Source: Desulfuromonadales bacterium
GTDB taxonomy: Bacteria; Desulfobacterota; Desulfuromonadia; Geobacterales; Pseudopelobacteraceae
Reading direction: 5' to 3'
Assembly: GCA_015688915.1 (NCBI GenBank)
Contig: JAATGX010000019.1
Span: 1-12,802 of the forward strand
Length of the DNA stretch: 12,802 bases
Below are positions 6,600 to 12,802 of the stretch, one piece after another. Each line of letters opens with the position of its first letter. Positions within the stretch are counted from its first letter, which is position 1. The notes beneath the pieces are model-generated. The model saw nothing but the letters and a program-made list of their open reading frames with translations. It did not search any database and had not been told where the DNA came from. A program made the translations under genes and the position numbers.

Positions 6600-6684
6600 C
6601 CCCCCTTTGATAAAGGGGGGAAGGGGGAATTTGCCTTTCATGCTCTTCCATCAAATCCCTCTCAAGCCCCTTTTTTCTAAGGGG
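6600..6684. repeat. Palindromic repeats between aguB and the DUF2721 gene
   Basis: Two hairpins occupy the 119-base gap. One is a perfect 9-bp stem CCCCCCTTT (6600-6608) / AAAGGGGGG (6612-6620) with a GAT loop, the same loop as the second hairpin in the repeat at 3389-3409. The other is CCCCTT (6667-6672) / AAGGGG (6679-6684) with a six-base loop. Between them is a purine/pyrimidine-biased spacer. On the minus strand they follow the aguB stop, but neither is followed by a U-rich tract in that direction. I read them as a third member of the dispersed repeat family, perhaps with a secondary role in ending or protecting the agu transcript. Confidence 0.7.
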
Positions 6685-6693
6685 AGGTAAAAC

Positions 6694-7578
6694 TCAATCA
6701 CGAAACCGCTTCACCACATCCCCATAGGCGTCGATACGCCTGTCCCGCAGGAAGGGCCAGATGCGCCGCACCTGCTCGCTCCGCGCCAGATCGATATCCA
6801 CCAGCAAAACCTCTTCCCTGTCCCGTGAAGCCTCGGCCAGCAGCTCACCTTGCGGCCCGGCGGCAAAGCTGCTCCCCCAGAACCGGATACCGGTTTCCGG
6901 GTGCTGCGTTGAGGGCTCAAAGCCGACCCGGTTCACGGCCAGGACCGGCAGGCCGTTGGCCACGGCATGGCCGCGCTGTACGGTGATCCAGGCGTCGCGC
7001 TGACGTTCCTTTTCCGCATCGCCGTCGGCCGGGTCCCAGCCGATGGCCGTCGGGTAGATCAGGAAATCGGCCCCGGCCAGGGCCATCAGGCGGGCCGCCT
7101 CGGGGTACCACTGGTCCCAGCAGACCAGCACCCCCAGGGTGCCCACCGACGTCCGGATCGGGGTGAACCCCAGGTCGCCGGGGGTGAAGTAGAACTTCTC
7201 GTAGAAGCCGGGGTCGTCCGGGATGTGCATCTTGCGGTAGATGCCCGCTGTTGAGCCGTCCTTCTCGAACACCACGGCGGTGTTGTGATACAGGCCGGGA
7301 GCGCGGCGCTCGAACAGTGAGGAGACGATTACCACGCCCAACTCTTTCGCCAGGGCGGCGATGCAGCGGCTGCTCTCGCCGGGGATGGCCTCGGCCTGGT
7401 CGAACAGGGCCGGGTCCTCCACCTGGCAGAAATAGAGCCCGGCGTGCAGTTCCTGCAGCACGATCAGTTGTGCGCCGGATGAAACGGCCTGTCGGGCCAT
7501 GCCGACGGTTTTCTCCAGGTTTGCCTTCCGGTCGCCGGAGCAGGTCTGCTGGATCAGTGCAGCCTTGAGGGACGTCAT
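6694..7578 (-). CDS. aguB: N-carbamoylputrescine amidase
   Basis: This 294-residue nitrilase-superfamily hydrolase splits N-carbamoylputrescine into putrescine, CO2 and ammonia, the second step after agmatine deiminase. The catalytic Glu-Lys-Cys triad is visible: E43 in VLQELH, K116 in YRKMHIPDDPGFYEKFYF, and C153 in VLVCWDQWYPEAAR. The sequence around K116 and C153 (HIPDDPGFYEKFYF, CWDQWYPE) is typical of AguB, not of other nitrilases, and the length is normal for the family. The chosen start is the ATG at 7578, which overlaps the aguA stop (ATGA) and has an AGGGGA ribosome site; the longer open frame further upstream overlaps aguA and does not look like nitrilase. Together with aguA it forms a two-gene polyamine operon. 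The enzyme is cytoplasmic. Confidence 0.94.
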   Translation of the reverse strand: MTSLKAALIQQTCSGDRKANLEKTVGMARQAVSSGAQLIVLQELHAGLYFCQVEDPALFDQAEAIPGESSRCIAALAKELGVVIVSSLFERRAPGLYHNTAVVFEKDGSTAGIYRKMHIPDDPGFYEKFYFTPGDLGFTPIRTSVGTLGVLVCWDQWYPEAARLMALAGADFLIYPTAIGWDPADGDAEKERQRDAWITVQRGHAVANGLPVLAVNRVGFEPSTQHPETGIRFWGSSFAAGPQGELLAEASRDREEVLLVDIDLARSEQVRRIWPFLRDRRIDAYGDVVKRFRD

Positions 7579-8600
7579 GGCAGTATCCCCTGGGGAAGCT
7601 GCATGGTCACGCAGTGCAGCGAACCGTGCTGGTCCAGCAGCGGCAGGCAGTCGATGCCGATGGCCTCGCGCCCGGGGAATGCCTGGCCGATGGCCTTCAG
7701 GGCCAGGTCGTCCTTCTCCTTGTCCCGGTAGGTGGGAACCAGTACGGCGCCGTTGATCACCAGGAAGTTGGCATAGGTGGCCGGCAGGCGACGGGCCTGC
7801 TCGTCGAAGCGGGCCTTGGGCCAGGGGAGCGGGATCAGGCGATAGGGCGAGCCGTCCGGGGCCCGGAAGGCGTTCAGTTCCTCTTCCATCAGCTTCAGTT
7901 CCGCGTAGTGCTCGTCCCGGCCGTCGTCGCAGGCTTGATACACAATGGTGTTGTCGGGACAGATGCGCGCCAGGGTGTCCACGTGGGAGTCGGTGTCGTC
8001 GCCGGCCAGCCAGCCGTGGTTGAGCCAGAGCACCCGCCGCGCGCCCAGAAGGGATGCCATGGCCTGTTCTATCTCGCTTTTGTCCAGTTGGGGATTGCGG
8101 TTGGGTGAAAGCAGGCACGCGGCCGTGGTCAGGATGGTGCCGAGGCCGTCGCTCTCGATGCTTCCCCCCTCCATGACCAGGCCGATGGTTTTGAGGTTCG
8201 GTTTGAACGCGCCCAGTTCCTTGAGGCGCCGGGTGACCAGGTTGTCGTGGTTGGCCGGAAACTTGAGTCCCCAGCCGTTGAACACGAAGTCCAGCAGCAC
8301 CGGCTGGCCGTTGAACATGACCGTGACCGGGCCAAAGTCCCGTGCCCAGGTATCGTTGTTCGGTATTTCAAAAATGGTGACGTTGGCCAGGTCCACGCCG
8401 GCGTCAATCAGGAAACCTCCGGTCATGGCCGCGTTGGGCGCGGTGAGCAGGACACGCTCGAAGCGGCTGATCCGGCGGATGATTTCGCAATAGACCGGCC
8501 GGACATCGTCAAGCATGTAGGCCCAGTCGGTGCCTTCGTGGGGCCAGGCCATCAGGACGCCGTCCTGGGCCTCCCATTCGGCGGGAAGTCTCGGATTCAC
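7575..8600 (-). CDS. aguA: Agmatine deiminase
   Basis: This 341-residue enzyme of the porphyromonas-type peptidylarginine deiminase fold converts agmatine to N-carbamoylputrescine and ammonia. Seen: MAWPHEGTDW near the N-terminus, NNDTWARDFGP (81-91), VMEGGSIESDG (142-152), GDDTDSHVDTLAR (200-212) with the catalytic His206 and Asp208, and the nucleophile Cys330 in GSLHCVTMQLP close to the C-terminus. It therefore looks intact and active. The start is GTG at 8600, preceded by AAAGGAG with 8 bases spacing. The first codons read NPRLPAEW, matching the usual AguA N-terminus. It is translationally coupled to aguB. A promoter at 8646-8674 should drive both. The product makes putrescine from arginine-derived agmatine; an arginine decarboxylase would have to be encoded elsewhere. 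Confidence 0.95.
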   Translation of the reverse strand: MNPRLPAEWEAQDGVLMAWPHEGTDWAYMLDDVRPVYCEIIRRISRFERVLLTAPNAAMTGGFLIDAGVDLANVTIFEIPNNDTWARDFGPVTVMFNGQPVLLDFVFNGWGLKFPANHDNLVTRRLKELGAFKPNLKTIGLVMEGGSIESDGLGTILTTAACLLSPNRNPQLDKSEIEQAMASLLGARRVLWLNHGWLAGDDTDSHVDTLARICPDNTIVYQACDDGRDEHYAELKLMEEELNAFRAPDGSPYRLIPLPWPKARFDEQARRLPATYANFLVINGAVLVPTYRDKEKDDLALKAIGQAFPGREAIGIDCLPLLDQHGSLHCVTMQLPQGILP

Positions 8601-8645
8601 GGAGCAATCTCCTTTGCATCGATTAATTAATTGGCGAATTATGAC

Positions 8646-8674
8646 AGTATAAAGACAGAAGCCGCCCCACGCAA
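8646..8674 (-). promoter_or_regulatory. Sigma70-type promoter for aguAB
   Basis: On the minus strand, TTGCGT (8674-8669) and TATACT (8651-8646) are separated by exactly 17 bases. The -10 box matches five of six consensus positions and the -35 box three. The predicted start site near 8639 gives a leader of about 40 bases to the aguA GTG, with the AAAGGAG ribosome site at 8615-8609. The leader contains the A/T palindrome ATTAATTAAT (8622-8631), unusual in this GC-rich window and a possible protein-binding site. Called from sequence match only. Confidence 0.5.
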
Positions 8675-8714
8675 GACTTCAGTGCCGAGCACCACGCTCC
8701 GGCGCAGTTTTGCC

Positions 8715-8743
8715 TTGATTTATACGGCTGCTTGCATTAGAAA
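8715..8743 (+). promoter_or_regulatory. Candidate promoter for ispE
   Basis: TTGATT (8715-8720) and TAGAAA (8738-8743) are spaced 17 bases apart, each matching four of six consensus positions. The predicted start near 8750 leaves a leader of about 35 bases before the ispE GTG, which has GGAG at 8775-8778. The site lies back to back with the aguAB promoter in the 183-base divergent gap, which otherwise shows no gene. Modest match, so low confidence. Confidence 0.3.
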
Positions 8744-8783
8744 ACTATTGCTGTTTGTAACCTTCATTCGTGACGGAGATCCC

Positions 8784-9626
8784 GTGAAAATCCTGACGCT
8801 CAAGGCCCCTGCCAAGGTCAACTACCTGCTCGATGTCATTCGGCGGCGGCCCGACGGCTATCATGACCTGCGCATGGTCATGCAGCGTGTCAATCTGTGC
8901 GACGACATCACCATCTCCCTGGCCGATACGGCGGAGATCACGGTAACCTGCGGAAAGAACGGCGTTCCCGATGGTCCCGGCAACATCGCCTGGAAGGCGG
9001 CCCGCGCCATGCTTGATCTGGCGGGAAGCGGGCAGGGCGCCGCAATCGCCATTGCCAAGAACATCCCGACAGCCGCCGGACTGGGGGGCGGCAGCAGTGA
9101 CGCCGCCAGCGTGCTGATGGGGATGAATGAGCTGCTGGGGCTTGGGCTTTCCGATCAAAACCTGATGGATGTGGGCCTGAAACTGGGCGCCGACGTCCCA
9201 TTTTTCATCTTCAAAAAGACCGCCCTGGCAGAGGGTGTCGGTGAACGGCTTACCCCTCTGCCGGCCATGCCTGCGGCCTGGGTGGTGCTGGTAAACCCCG
9301 GTGTGCATGTCTCCACCGCCTGGGTCTACCAAAATTTGCAGTTGACAAACAGGGTCGAGCTGGCTAAACTTCCCTATTTTTACGGCAGTATCGAGGATAT
9401 CTGCTCCATATTTTCCAATGATCTTGAGTCCGTGACCATCCCGTCTTTCCCGGTTATTGCCGATATCAAAGCCGCCATGCTGCGCCTGGGGGCCGTGGGC
9501 GCCATGATGTCCGGCAGCGGACCGACAGTGTTCGGACTCTTCCGGGACAAGGACAGCGCCGAACAAGCGCGTGAGGCGCTGGTCGACGGTACCGGCTGGT
9601 TTGCCGCCGCGGTCGAGACGATGTGA
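8784..9626 (+). CDS. ispE: 4-diphosphocytidyl-2-C-methyl-D-erythritol kinase
   Basis: This 280-residue GHMP kinase phosphorylates CDP-methylerythritol in the non-mevalonate route to IPP and DMAPP. Seen: KAPAKVNYLL with catalytic Lys11, RRPDGYHDLR (21-30), the ATP loop PTAAGLGGGSSDAAS (95-109), GADVPFF with Asp137 as the likely catalytic base, and the C-terminal SGSGPTVFGLF motif 3. Length is normal. The start is GTG at 8784, with GGAG 5-8 bases upstream; it puts the KILTLKAPAKVN segment at the N-terminus as in the family. The frame is open back to an ATG at 8631, but the extra 51 codons match nothing in IspE and have no ribosome site. tRNA-Gln and prs follow on the same strand. Confidence 0.95.
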   Translation: MKILTLKAPAKVNYLLDVIRRRPDGYHDLRMVMQRVNLCDDITISLADTAEITVTCGKNGVPDGPGNIAWKAARAMLDLAGSGQGAAIAIAKNIPTAAGLGGGSSDAASVLMGMNELLGLGLSDQNLMDVGLKLGADVPFFIFKKTALAEGVGERLTPLPAMPAAWVVLVNPGVHVSTAWVYQNLQLTNRVELAKLPYFYGSIEDICSIFSNDLESVTIPSFPVIADIKAAMLRLGAVGAMMSGSGPTVFGLFRDKDSAEQAREALVDGTGWFAAAVETM

Positions 9627-9702
9627 CATGCGGCGTGCCATGCAGTGGCAGCCGGTTTTCGATTCATGTTACAGCGGGTAACGGCTTGATAGTCCATTTT
9701 GT

Positions 9703-9777
9703 TGGGGCGTCGCCAAGCGGTAAGGCACCGGATTTTGATTCCGGCATTCCCAGGTTCGATCCCTGGCGCCCCAGCCA
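9703..9777 (+). tRNA. tRNA-Gln, anticodon TTG
   Basis: A complete tRNA folds here. The acceptor stem is TGGGGCG (9703-9709) with CGCCCCA (9767-9773), followed by discriminator G and an encoded CCA (9775-9777). The anticodon arm is CCGGA / TCCGG with a seven-base loop TTTTGAT; anticodon TTG at 9735-9737 reads CAA and, by wobble, CAG. The T arm contains GGTTCGATCCC. The D arm contains AAGCGGTAAGG. The weak U1-A72 pair is a known identity feature of bacterial tRNA-Gln. It sits 76 bases after ispE and 37 bases before prs, so it may be cut from a longer transcript that includes both genes. Confidence 0.97.
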
Positions 9778-9814
9778 TATTTTATTTGCTTTTGCTGAAA
9801 GGTAAACGAACGTC

Positions 9815-10759
9815 ATGCATGACAAGATCAGGGTCTTCTTCGGGAACTCCAATCCCTCGCTCGCCCAGAAAATTTGTGAAAGCCTCGGTGTGCCCCTGGG
9901 CGCCGCACGGGTACGCAGGTTTTCCGATGGCGAGGTCATGGTGGAAATTGGTGAGAATGTGCGCGGACGGGATGTATATATCATCCAGTCAACCTGCGCA
10001 CCCACCAATGACAACCTGATGGAACTGCTGGTCATGACGGATGCGCTCAAACGGGCATCGGCGGCGACCATCACGGCCGTGATCCCCTATTACGGCTATG
10101 CACGCCAGGACCGCAAGGCCGCCCCGCGCACCCCCATCACCGCCAAACTGGTGGCTGACCTGATCACGACCTCCGGCGTGGACCGGGTCGTGACGGTGGA
10201 CCTGCATGCCGGCCAGATCCAGGGTTTCTTCAATATACCCGTGGATAACCTCTATGCGGCACCGGTCATTCTCGACTACCTGAAAACGCGCTTTGCCGGG
10301 GAACAGCTCGTGATGGTCACCCCGGACGCTGGCGGTACCGAACGCGCCCGTGCCTTTGCCAAGCGGCTGGAATGTACCCTGGCGGTGATCGACAAGCGCC
10401 GCACCGGCCCTAATGTGGCCGAGGTGATGCACCTGATCGGCGATGTGCGCGACAAGGTGGCCATCATCCTGGACGACATGATCGACACGGCCGGCACCCT
10501 GACCCAGGCGGCCAAGGCGCTCAAGCAGAACGGGGCGCGTTCCATCTTTGCCTGCGCAACCCATGGCGTGCTTTCCGGGCCGGCCATCGAACGCATCAAT
10601 AATTCAGACATCGAAGAGGTTGTGCTGACCGATACCATTCCGCTGGGCGACAAGGGACAAGATACCTCCAAAATCAGGATGTTGTCGGTGGCACATCTTC
10701 TGGGCGAGGCCATTCGGCGTATCCACGAGGACGAGTCGGTCAGCTCATTGTTTGTATAA
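9815..10759 (+). CDS. prs: Ribose-phosphate pyrophosphokinase (PRPP synthase)
   Basis: This 314-residue class I PRPP synthase transfers pyrophosphate from ATP to ribose 5-phosphate, giving PRPP for purine, pyrimidine, histidine, tryptophan and NAD synthesis. Motifs seen: RRFSDGE (34-40), PYYGYARQDRK (91-101, flexible ATP/catalytic region), DLHAGQIQGFF (129-139, Mg/ribose phosphate), TPDAGG (169-174), KRRTGPN (194-200) and the PRPP loop DDMIDTAGT (220-228). Length and ends match the family. The ATG at 9815 follows a GAAAGGT ribosome site with a rather long spacing of about 11 bases. The N-terminus HDKIRVFFGNSNPSLA fits the family. The next gene, rplY, begins 77 bases after the stop. Confidence 0.97.
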   Translation: MHDKIRVFFGNSNPSLAQKICESLGVPLGAARVRRFSDGEVMVEIGENVRGRDVYIIQSTCAPTNDNLMELLVMTDALKRASAATITAVIPYYGYARQDRKAAPRTPITAKLVADLITTSGVDRVVTVDLHAGQIQGFFNIPVDNLYAAPVILDYLKTRFAGEQLVMVTPDAGGTERARAFAKRLECTLAVIDKRRTGPNVAEVMHLIGDVRDKVAIILDDMIDTAGTLTQAAKALKQNGARSIFACATHGVLSGPAIERINNSDIEEVVLTDTIPLGDKGQDTSKIRMLSVAHLLGEAIRRIHEDESVSSLFV

Positions 10760-10836
10760 AAATCAGATAACCGGATCTATCAGATATTGGAGTGTGCAGG
10801 GTGGGCGTTGCCCCCCACTACGAGCGGAGGAACAGT

Positions 10837-11430
10837 ATGCAACAGAAACAGATGAACGTCGAATTGAGATCGAAGACCGGCAAGGGTATCAGCCGTCAAT
10901 TGAGGCGCGAGGAGATGGTCCCCGGCGTCGTGTACGGCAAGGGAATGGACCCGGTGGCGGTAAGCATCAAATACCGTGAGCTGCAGGCCGCCATGGCGGG
11001 TGACGGTGGCCAGAATAACCTGATTACCCTGGTGGGTGGCGGCGGACTGGACCAGTCCATGGTCATCATTGCCGACCTGCAAAGGGATGCGGTCAAGGGC
11101 ACCTACAAGCACGTCGACCTCCATAGCGTCAACATGAGCGAAAAACTGCGCGTCACCGTGCCGGTTATTCTCAAGGGCACCGCCGCGGGCGTCAAGGAAG
11201 GCGGCCTGCTGGATTTCGCCCACCACGAACTGCATGTGGAATGTCTGCCGAACAATATCCCCGATCATATCGAGATCGACATCGCGGACCTCAAGGTCGC
11301 CCACTCCATCCATGTCAACGAGATTCCGCTTCCGGAGGGTGTCAAGGTGCTGGATAACCCCAAGACCCCGGTCGTCAGCGTTCTTGGCAGGATCAAGGAA
11401 GAGGCAGCCGCCGGAGAAGCGGCGGCCTAG
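10837..11430 (+). CDS. rplY: 50S ribosomal protein L25, long CTC/TL5 form
   Basis: This 197-residue protein is the two-domain form of L25 (general stress protein CTC/TL5), which binds 5S rRNA in the central protuberance of the large subunit. Residues about 6-95 are the L25 domain (LRSKTGKGISRQLRREEMVPGVVYGKG), and about 100-185 the C-terminal beta domain (VPVILKGTAAGVKEGGLLD, then ECLPNNIPDHIEIDI and HVNEIPLPEGV). It ends in an Ala/Glu-rich tail. The ATG at 10837 has a GGAGG six bases upstream. In-frame codons further upstream have no ribosome site and do not resemble L25. It is followed by pth after 18 bases, a common L25-Pth pairing, so the two are probably one transcript. Confidence 0.95.
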   Translation: MQQKQMNVELRSKTGKGISRQLRREEMVPGVVYGKGMDPVAVSIKYRELQAAMAGDGGQNNLITLVGGGGLDQSMVIIADLQRDAVKGTYKHVDLHSVNMSEKLRVTVPVILKGTAAGVKEGGLLDFAHHELHVECLPNNIPDHIEIDIADLKVAHSIHVNEIPLPEGVKVLDNPKTPVVSVLGRIKEEAAAGEAAA

Positions 11431-11448
11431 CCCGATCCCACGCACACA

Positions 11449-12039
11449 ATGAGCACGTTTGTCATAGCGGGGCTGGGAAATCCCGGCCCCCAATACCAAT
11501 GGACCCGCCACAACGCGGGTTTCCTTTTTTTGGACCGGCTGGCCAACCTGGAGAACGTCTCCGTAACCCGCAAGACGTTTTCCGGCCTAGCCGGGGAATG
11601 GAGCCGCAAGGACGACCGCCTCGTGCTCCTCAAGCCGCTGACCTTCATGAATCTCTCCGGCCGGTCCGCCATGCAGGCCCTCCAGTTTTACAAGCTTCCT
11701 TTGTCGAATCTGATTGTCGTACACGACGAGTTGGACCTCCCCTTCGGTACGGTCCGCTTCAAGCAAGGGGGAGGCCACGGCGGGCATAACGGCCTACGCT
11801 CCATCAAGGAACTGCTCGGCAAGGACGATTTCCTGCGGCTGCGCATAGGCATCGGCCGGCCGCCCCACGGGGACACGGTCAACTATGTGCTGGGCACCAT
11901 CCCGCCGGACCAGATGGAAGCCTTTCCGCGGGTGCTGGACGGGGCGCGGGACATGCTGGAGATGATGCTGGACGAGGGGCTCCCCAAGGCCATGAGCCTG
12001 TTCAATAATCGGAATTTCCTGGAAGACAGAACAACATGA
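11449..12039 (+). CDS. pth: Peptidyl-tRNA hydrolase
   Basis: This 196-residue enzyme frees tRNA from peptidyl-tRNA lost by stalled ribosomes. All key residues are present and at almost the same numbers as in the E. coli enzyme: N11 in GLGNPG, catalytic H21 in TRHNAGF, N68 in TFMN, D93 in VHDELD, and N114 in GGHNG. The ATG at 11449 is the only in-frame start between the rplY stop and the conserved GLGNPG, so it must be right. No Shine-Dalgarno-like sequence is seen in the 18 bases between the genes (CCCGATCCCACGCACACA), which suggests reinitiation by ribosomes finishing rplY. The stop is 8 bases before a large inverted repeat. Confidence 0.97.
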   Translation: MSTFVIAGLGNPGPQYQWTRHNAGFLFLDRLANLENVSVTRKTFSGLAGEWSRKDDRLVLLKPLTFMNLSGRSAMQALQFYKLPLSNLIVVHDELDLPFGTVRFKQGGGHGGHNGLRSIKELLGKDDFLRLRIGIGRPPHGDTVNYVLGTIPPDQMEAFPRVLDGARDMLEMMLDEGLPKAMSLFNNRNFLEDRTT

Positions 12040-12046
12040 AGGCCAT

Positions 12047-12164
12047 TCTCTCACAGAGCTCACAGAGGCACGGAGGAAGACACAAGAAAGCGGCCTGCAT
12101 CCGGAAGTTTAAGATTTGAATTTGTCTGTGATATCCTCCGTGGCTCTGTGAACTCTGTGAGAGA
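12047..12164. repeat. Long inverted repeat between pth and ychF
   Basis: Arms at 12047-12077 and 12134-12164 are reverse complements at 29 of 31 positions and enclose a 56-base A/T-richer centre without an open gene. Each arm carries two copies of CTCTGTGA (or its complement TCACAGAG), so the arm is itself built from a short tandem unit. The element fills most of the 179-base gap between pth and ychF. It has no transposase, so it could be a small non-autonomous element or a REP-type dispersed repeat. As RNA it would form a very stable stem; a T-rich stretch TTTCGTTTTT (12171-12180) follows closely on the + strand, so it could also end the rplY-pth transcript. Confidence 0.85.
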
Positions 12165-12218
12165 CAGGTCTTTCGTTTTTGGTGTGCCAATTCTTTTCTC
12201 TAAGGAAGTAAACAGGAT

Positions 12219-12802
12219 ATGGGTTTCAACTGCGGCATCGTCGGGCTCCCCAACGTGGGCAAGTCCACCATCTTCAACGCGCTGACCTCGGCCGGCGCGG
12301 AATCGGCCAACTATCCCTTCTGCACTATCGACCCCAACGTGGGGATCGTACAGGTGCCCGATCCGCGCATGGATCAGCTTTCCGCCATCGTCAAACCCCA
12401 GAAGATCCAGCCCACTACCATCGAGTTCGTGGATATCGCCGGGCTGGTCAAAGGGGCCAGCTCCGGGGAGGGGCTCGGCAACCAGTTCCTGGGGCACATC
12501 CGCAGTACGGACGCCATCGTGCACGTGGTGCGCTGTTTCGACGACGAGAACGTGGTTCATGTCAGCGGCCGGGTATCGCCGGCGGACGACATTGAGGTGA
12601 TCAACAACGAGCTGGCCCTGGCCGACCTGGACACGGTGGAGAAGAAGATCCAGCGGGCCGGGAAGATGGCCCGTAGCGGGGACAAGAAGGCCAAGGACGA
12701 GGTGGAGTTCTATCAGCGTGTGAAGGGGCTCCTGGAACAGGTAAAGAAGCTTCACGGCGTTGCGGAGACCGAGGATGAGCGGCTCTGGCTGCGCGACATG
12801 CA
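12219..12802 (+). CDS. ychF: Redox-regulated ATPase/GTPase YchF (OLA1 family), 5' part
   Basis: The gene runs off the window end; the first 194 or so residues are present. YchF is an Obg-related P-loop protein that binds the ribosome and hydrolyses ATP in preference to GTP. Seen: G1 loop GIVGLPNVGKST (6-17, GxxxxGKS), switch-type NYPFCTIDPN, G3 motif FVDIAGLVKGASSGEGLGN with Leu in place of the usual catalytic Gln (a mark of the HAS-NTPase group), and DAIVHVVRCFDD. A coiled-coil-like charged insertion begins near 130 (ADDIEVINNELALADLDTVE). The G4 motif that decides ATP preference and the C-terminal TGS domain lie beyond the window. The ATG at 12219 is preceded by TAAGGAAG about 11 bases upstream. 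It sits beyond the inverted repeat, so it may have its own promoter, though none stands out. Confidence 0.96.
   Translation, partial: MGFNCGIVGLPNVGKSTIFNALTSAGAESANYPFCTIDPNVGIVQVPDPRMDQLSAIVKPQKIQPTTIEFVDIAGLVKGASSGEGLGNQFLGHIRSTDAIVHVVRCFDDENVVHVSGRVSPADDIEVINNELALADLDTVEKKIQRAGKMARSGDKKAKDEVEFYQRVKGLLEQVKKLHGVAETEDERLWLRDM

Noticed and set aside
6667..6684. Possible intrinsic terminator for aguB
   Set aside because: The stem is only 6 bp and no U tract follows it on the minus strand; better treated as part of the repeat family.
7579..8118. Long upstream extension of the aguB frame on the minus strand
   Set aside because: It overlaps the well-conserved aguA in another frame and has no nitrilase-like sequence; it is a GC-rich shadow frame.
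8631..8783. A 51-codon in-frame extension upstream of ispE starting at ATG 8631
   Set aside because: It has no ribosome site, does not resemble IspE and spans both candidate promoters; GTG 8784 has a GGAG box and gives the family N-terminus.
9669..9683. Short inverted repeat GTTAC/GTAAC upstream of tRNA-Gln
   Set aside because: Five-base arms are expected by chance and no promoter boxes are suitably placed around it.
10801..10818. Hairpin GTGGG/CCCAC in the rplY leader as an L25 autoregulatory structure
   Set aside because: Only 5 bp with an 8-base loop and no known match; too weak to call.
1..12802. CRISPR array, prophage, integrase or transposase genes
   Set aside because: No regularly spaced direct repeats and no recognisable phage, integrase or transposase proteins were found in either strand.

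Overview
The window is high-GC, densely coded DNA that most resembles a Geobacter-type bacterium (Geobacterales, Desulfuromonadia). Three things suggest this: the core block ispE - tRNA-Gln - prs - rplY - pth - ychF, an arrangement I recall from Geobacter genomes; GC-rich palindromic intergenic repeats of the CCCCTCC...GGAGGGG type; and an accessory mycofactocin-type gene set of the kind known from some Geobacter species. The species cannot be settled from the sequence alone.

Positions 1-5776 (+ strand) hold the 3' part of an accessory redox operon. In order it encodes the C-terminal part of an old-yellow-enzyme/trimethylamine-dehydrogenase-type flavoprotein, an ETF alpha subunit, a FixC-like ETF:quinone oxidoreductase, a FixX-like ferredoxin, a divergent ETF beta subunit and a membrane glycosyltransferase with an N-terminal PqqD-like region (MftF, mycofactocin glycosyltransferase). 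Start and stop codons overlap by 1-4 bases at every junction except fixX/etfB, where a 118-base gap carries a clover-leaf-like palindromic repeat. Read together, the genes suggest a route substrate -> OYE-type flavoprotein -> ETF -> FixCX -> quinone, tied to a glycosylated peptide-derived redox cofactor. The mycofactocin precursor and maturase genes (mftA-E) are not in the window and would be expected upstream.

Positions 5777-8600 are a minus-strand block: a small three-helix membrane protein of the DUF2721 type (6044-6574), then the aguA-aguB operon (agmatine deiminase and N-carbamoylputrescine amidase), which makes putrescine from agmatine. The intergenic gaps here hold further GC-rich palindromic repeats. 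A good sigma70-type promoter precedes aguA, back to back with a weaker candidate promoter for ispE.

Positions 8784-12802 (+ strand) are housekeeping: ispE (isoprenoid precursor synthesis), tRNA-Gln(UUG), prs (PRPP synthase), rplY (ribosomal protein L25/CTC), pth (peptidyl-tRNA hydrolase) and the 5' part of ychF, cut by the window end. A long inverted repeat with 31-base arms lies between pth and ychF.

The most interesting region is the mycofactocin-linked ETF/FixCX operon. It is a plausible membrane electron-transfer partner for mycofactocin chemistry in an organism that may use no MftG-type dehydrogenase.
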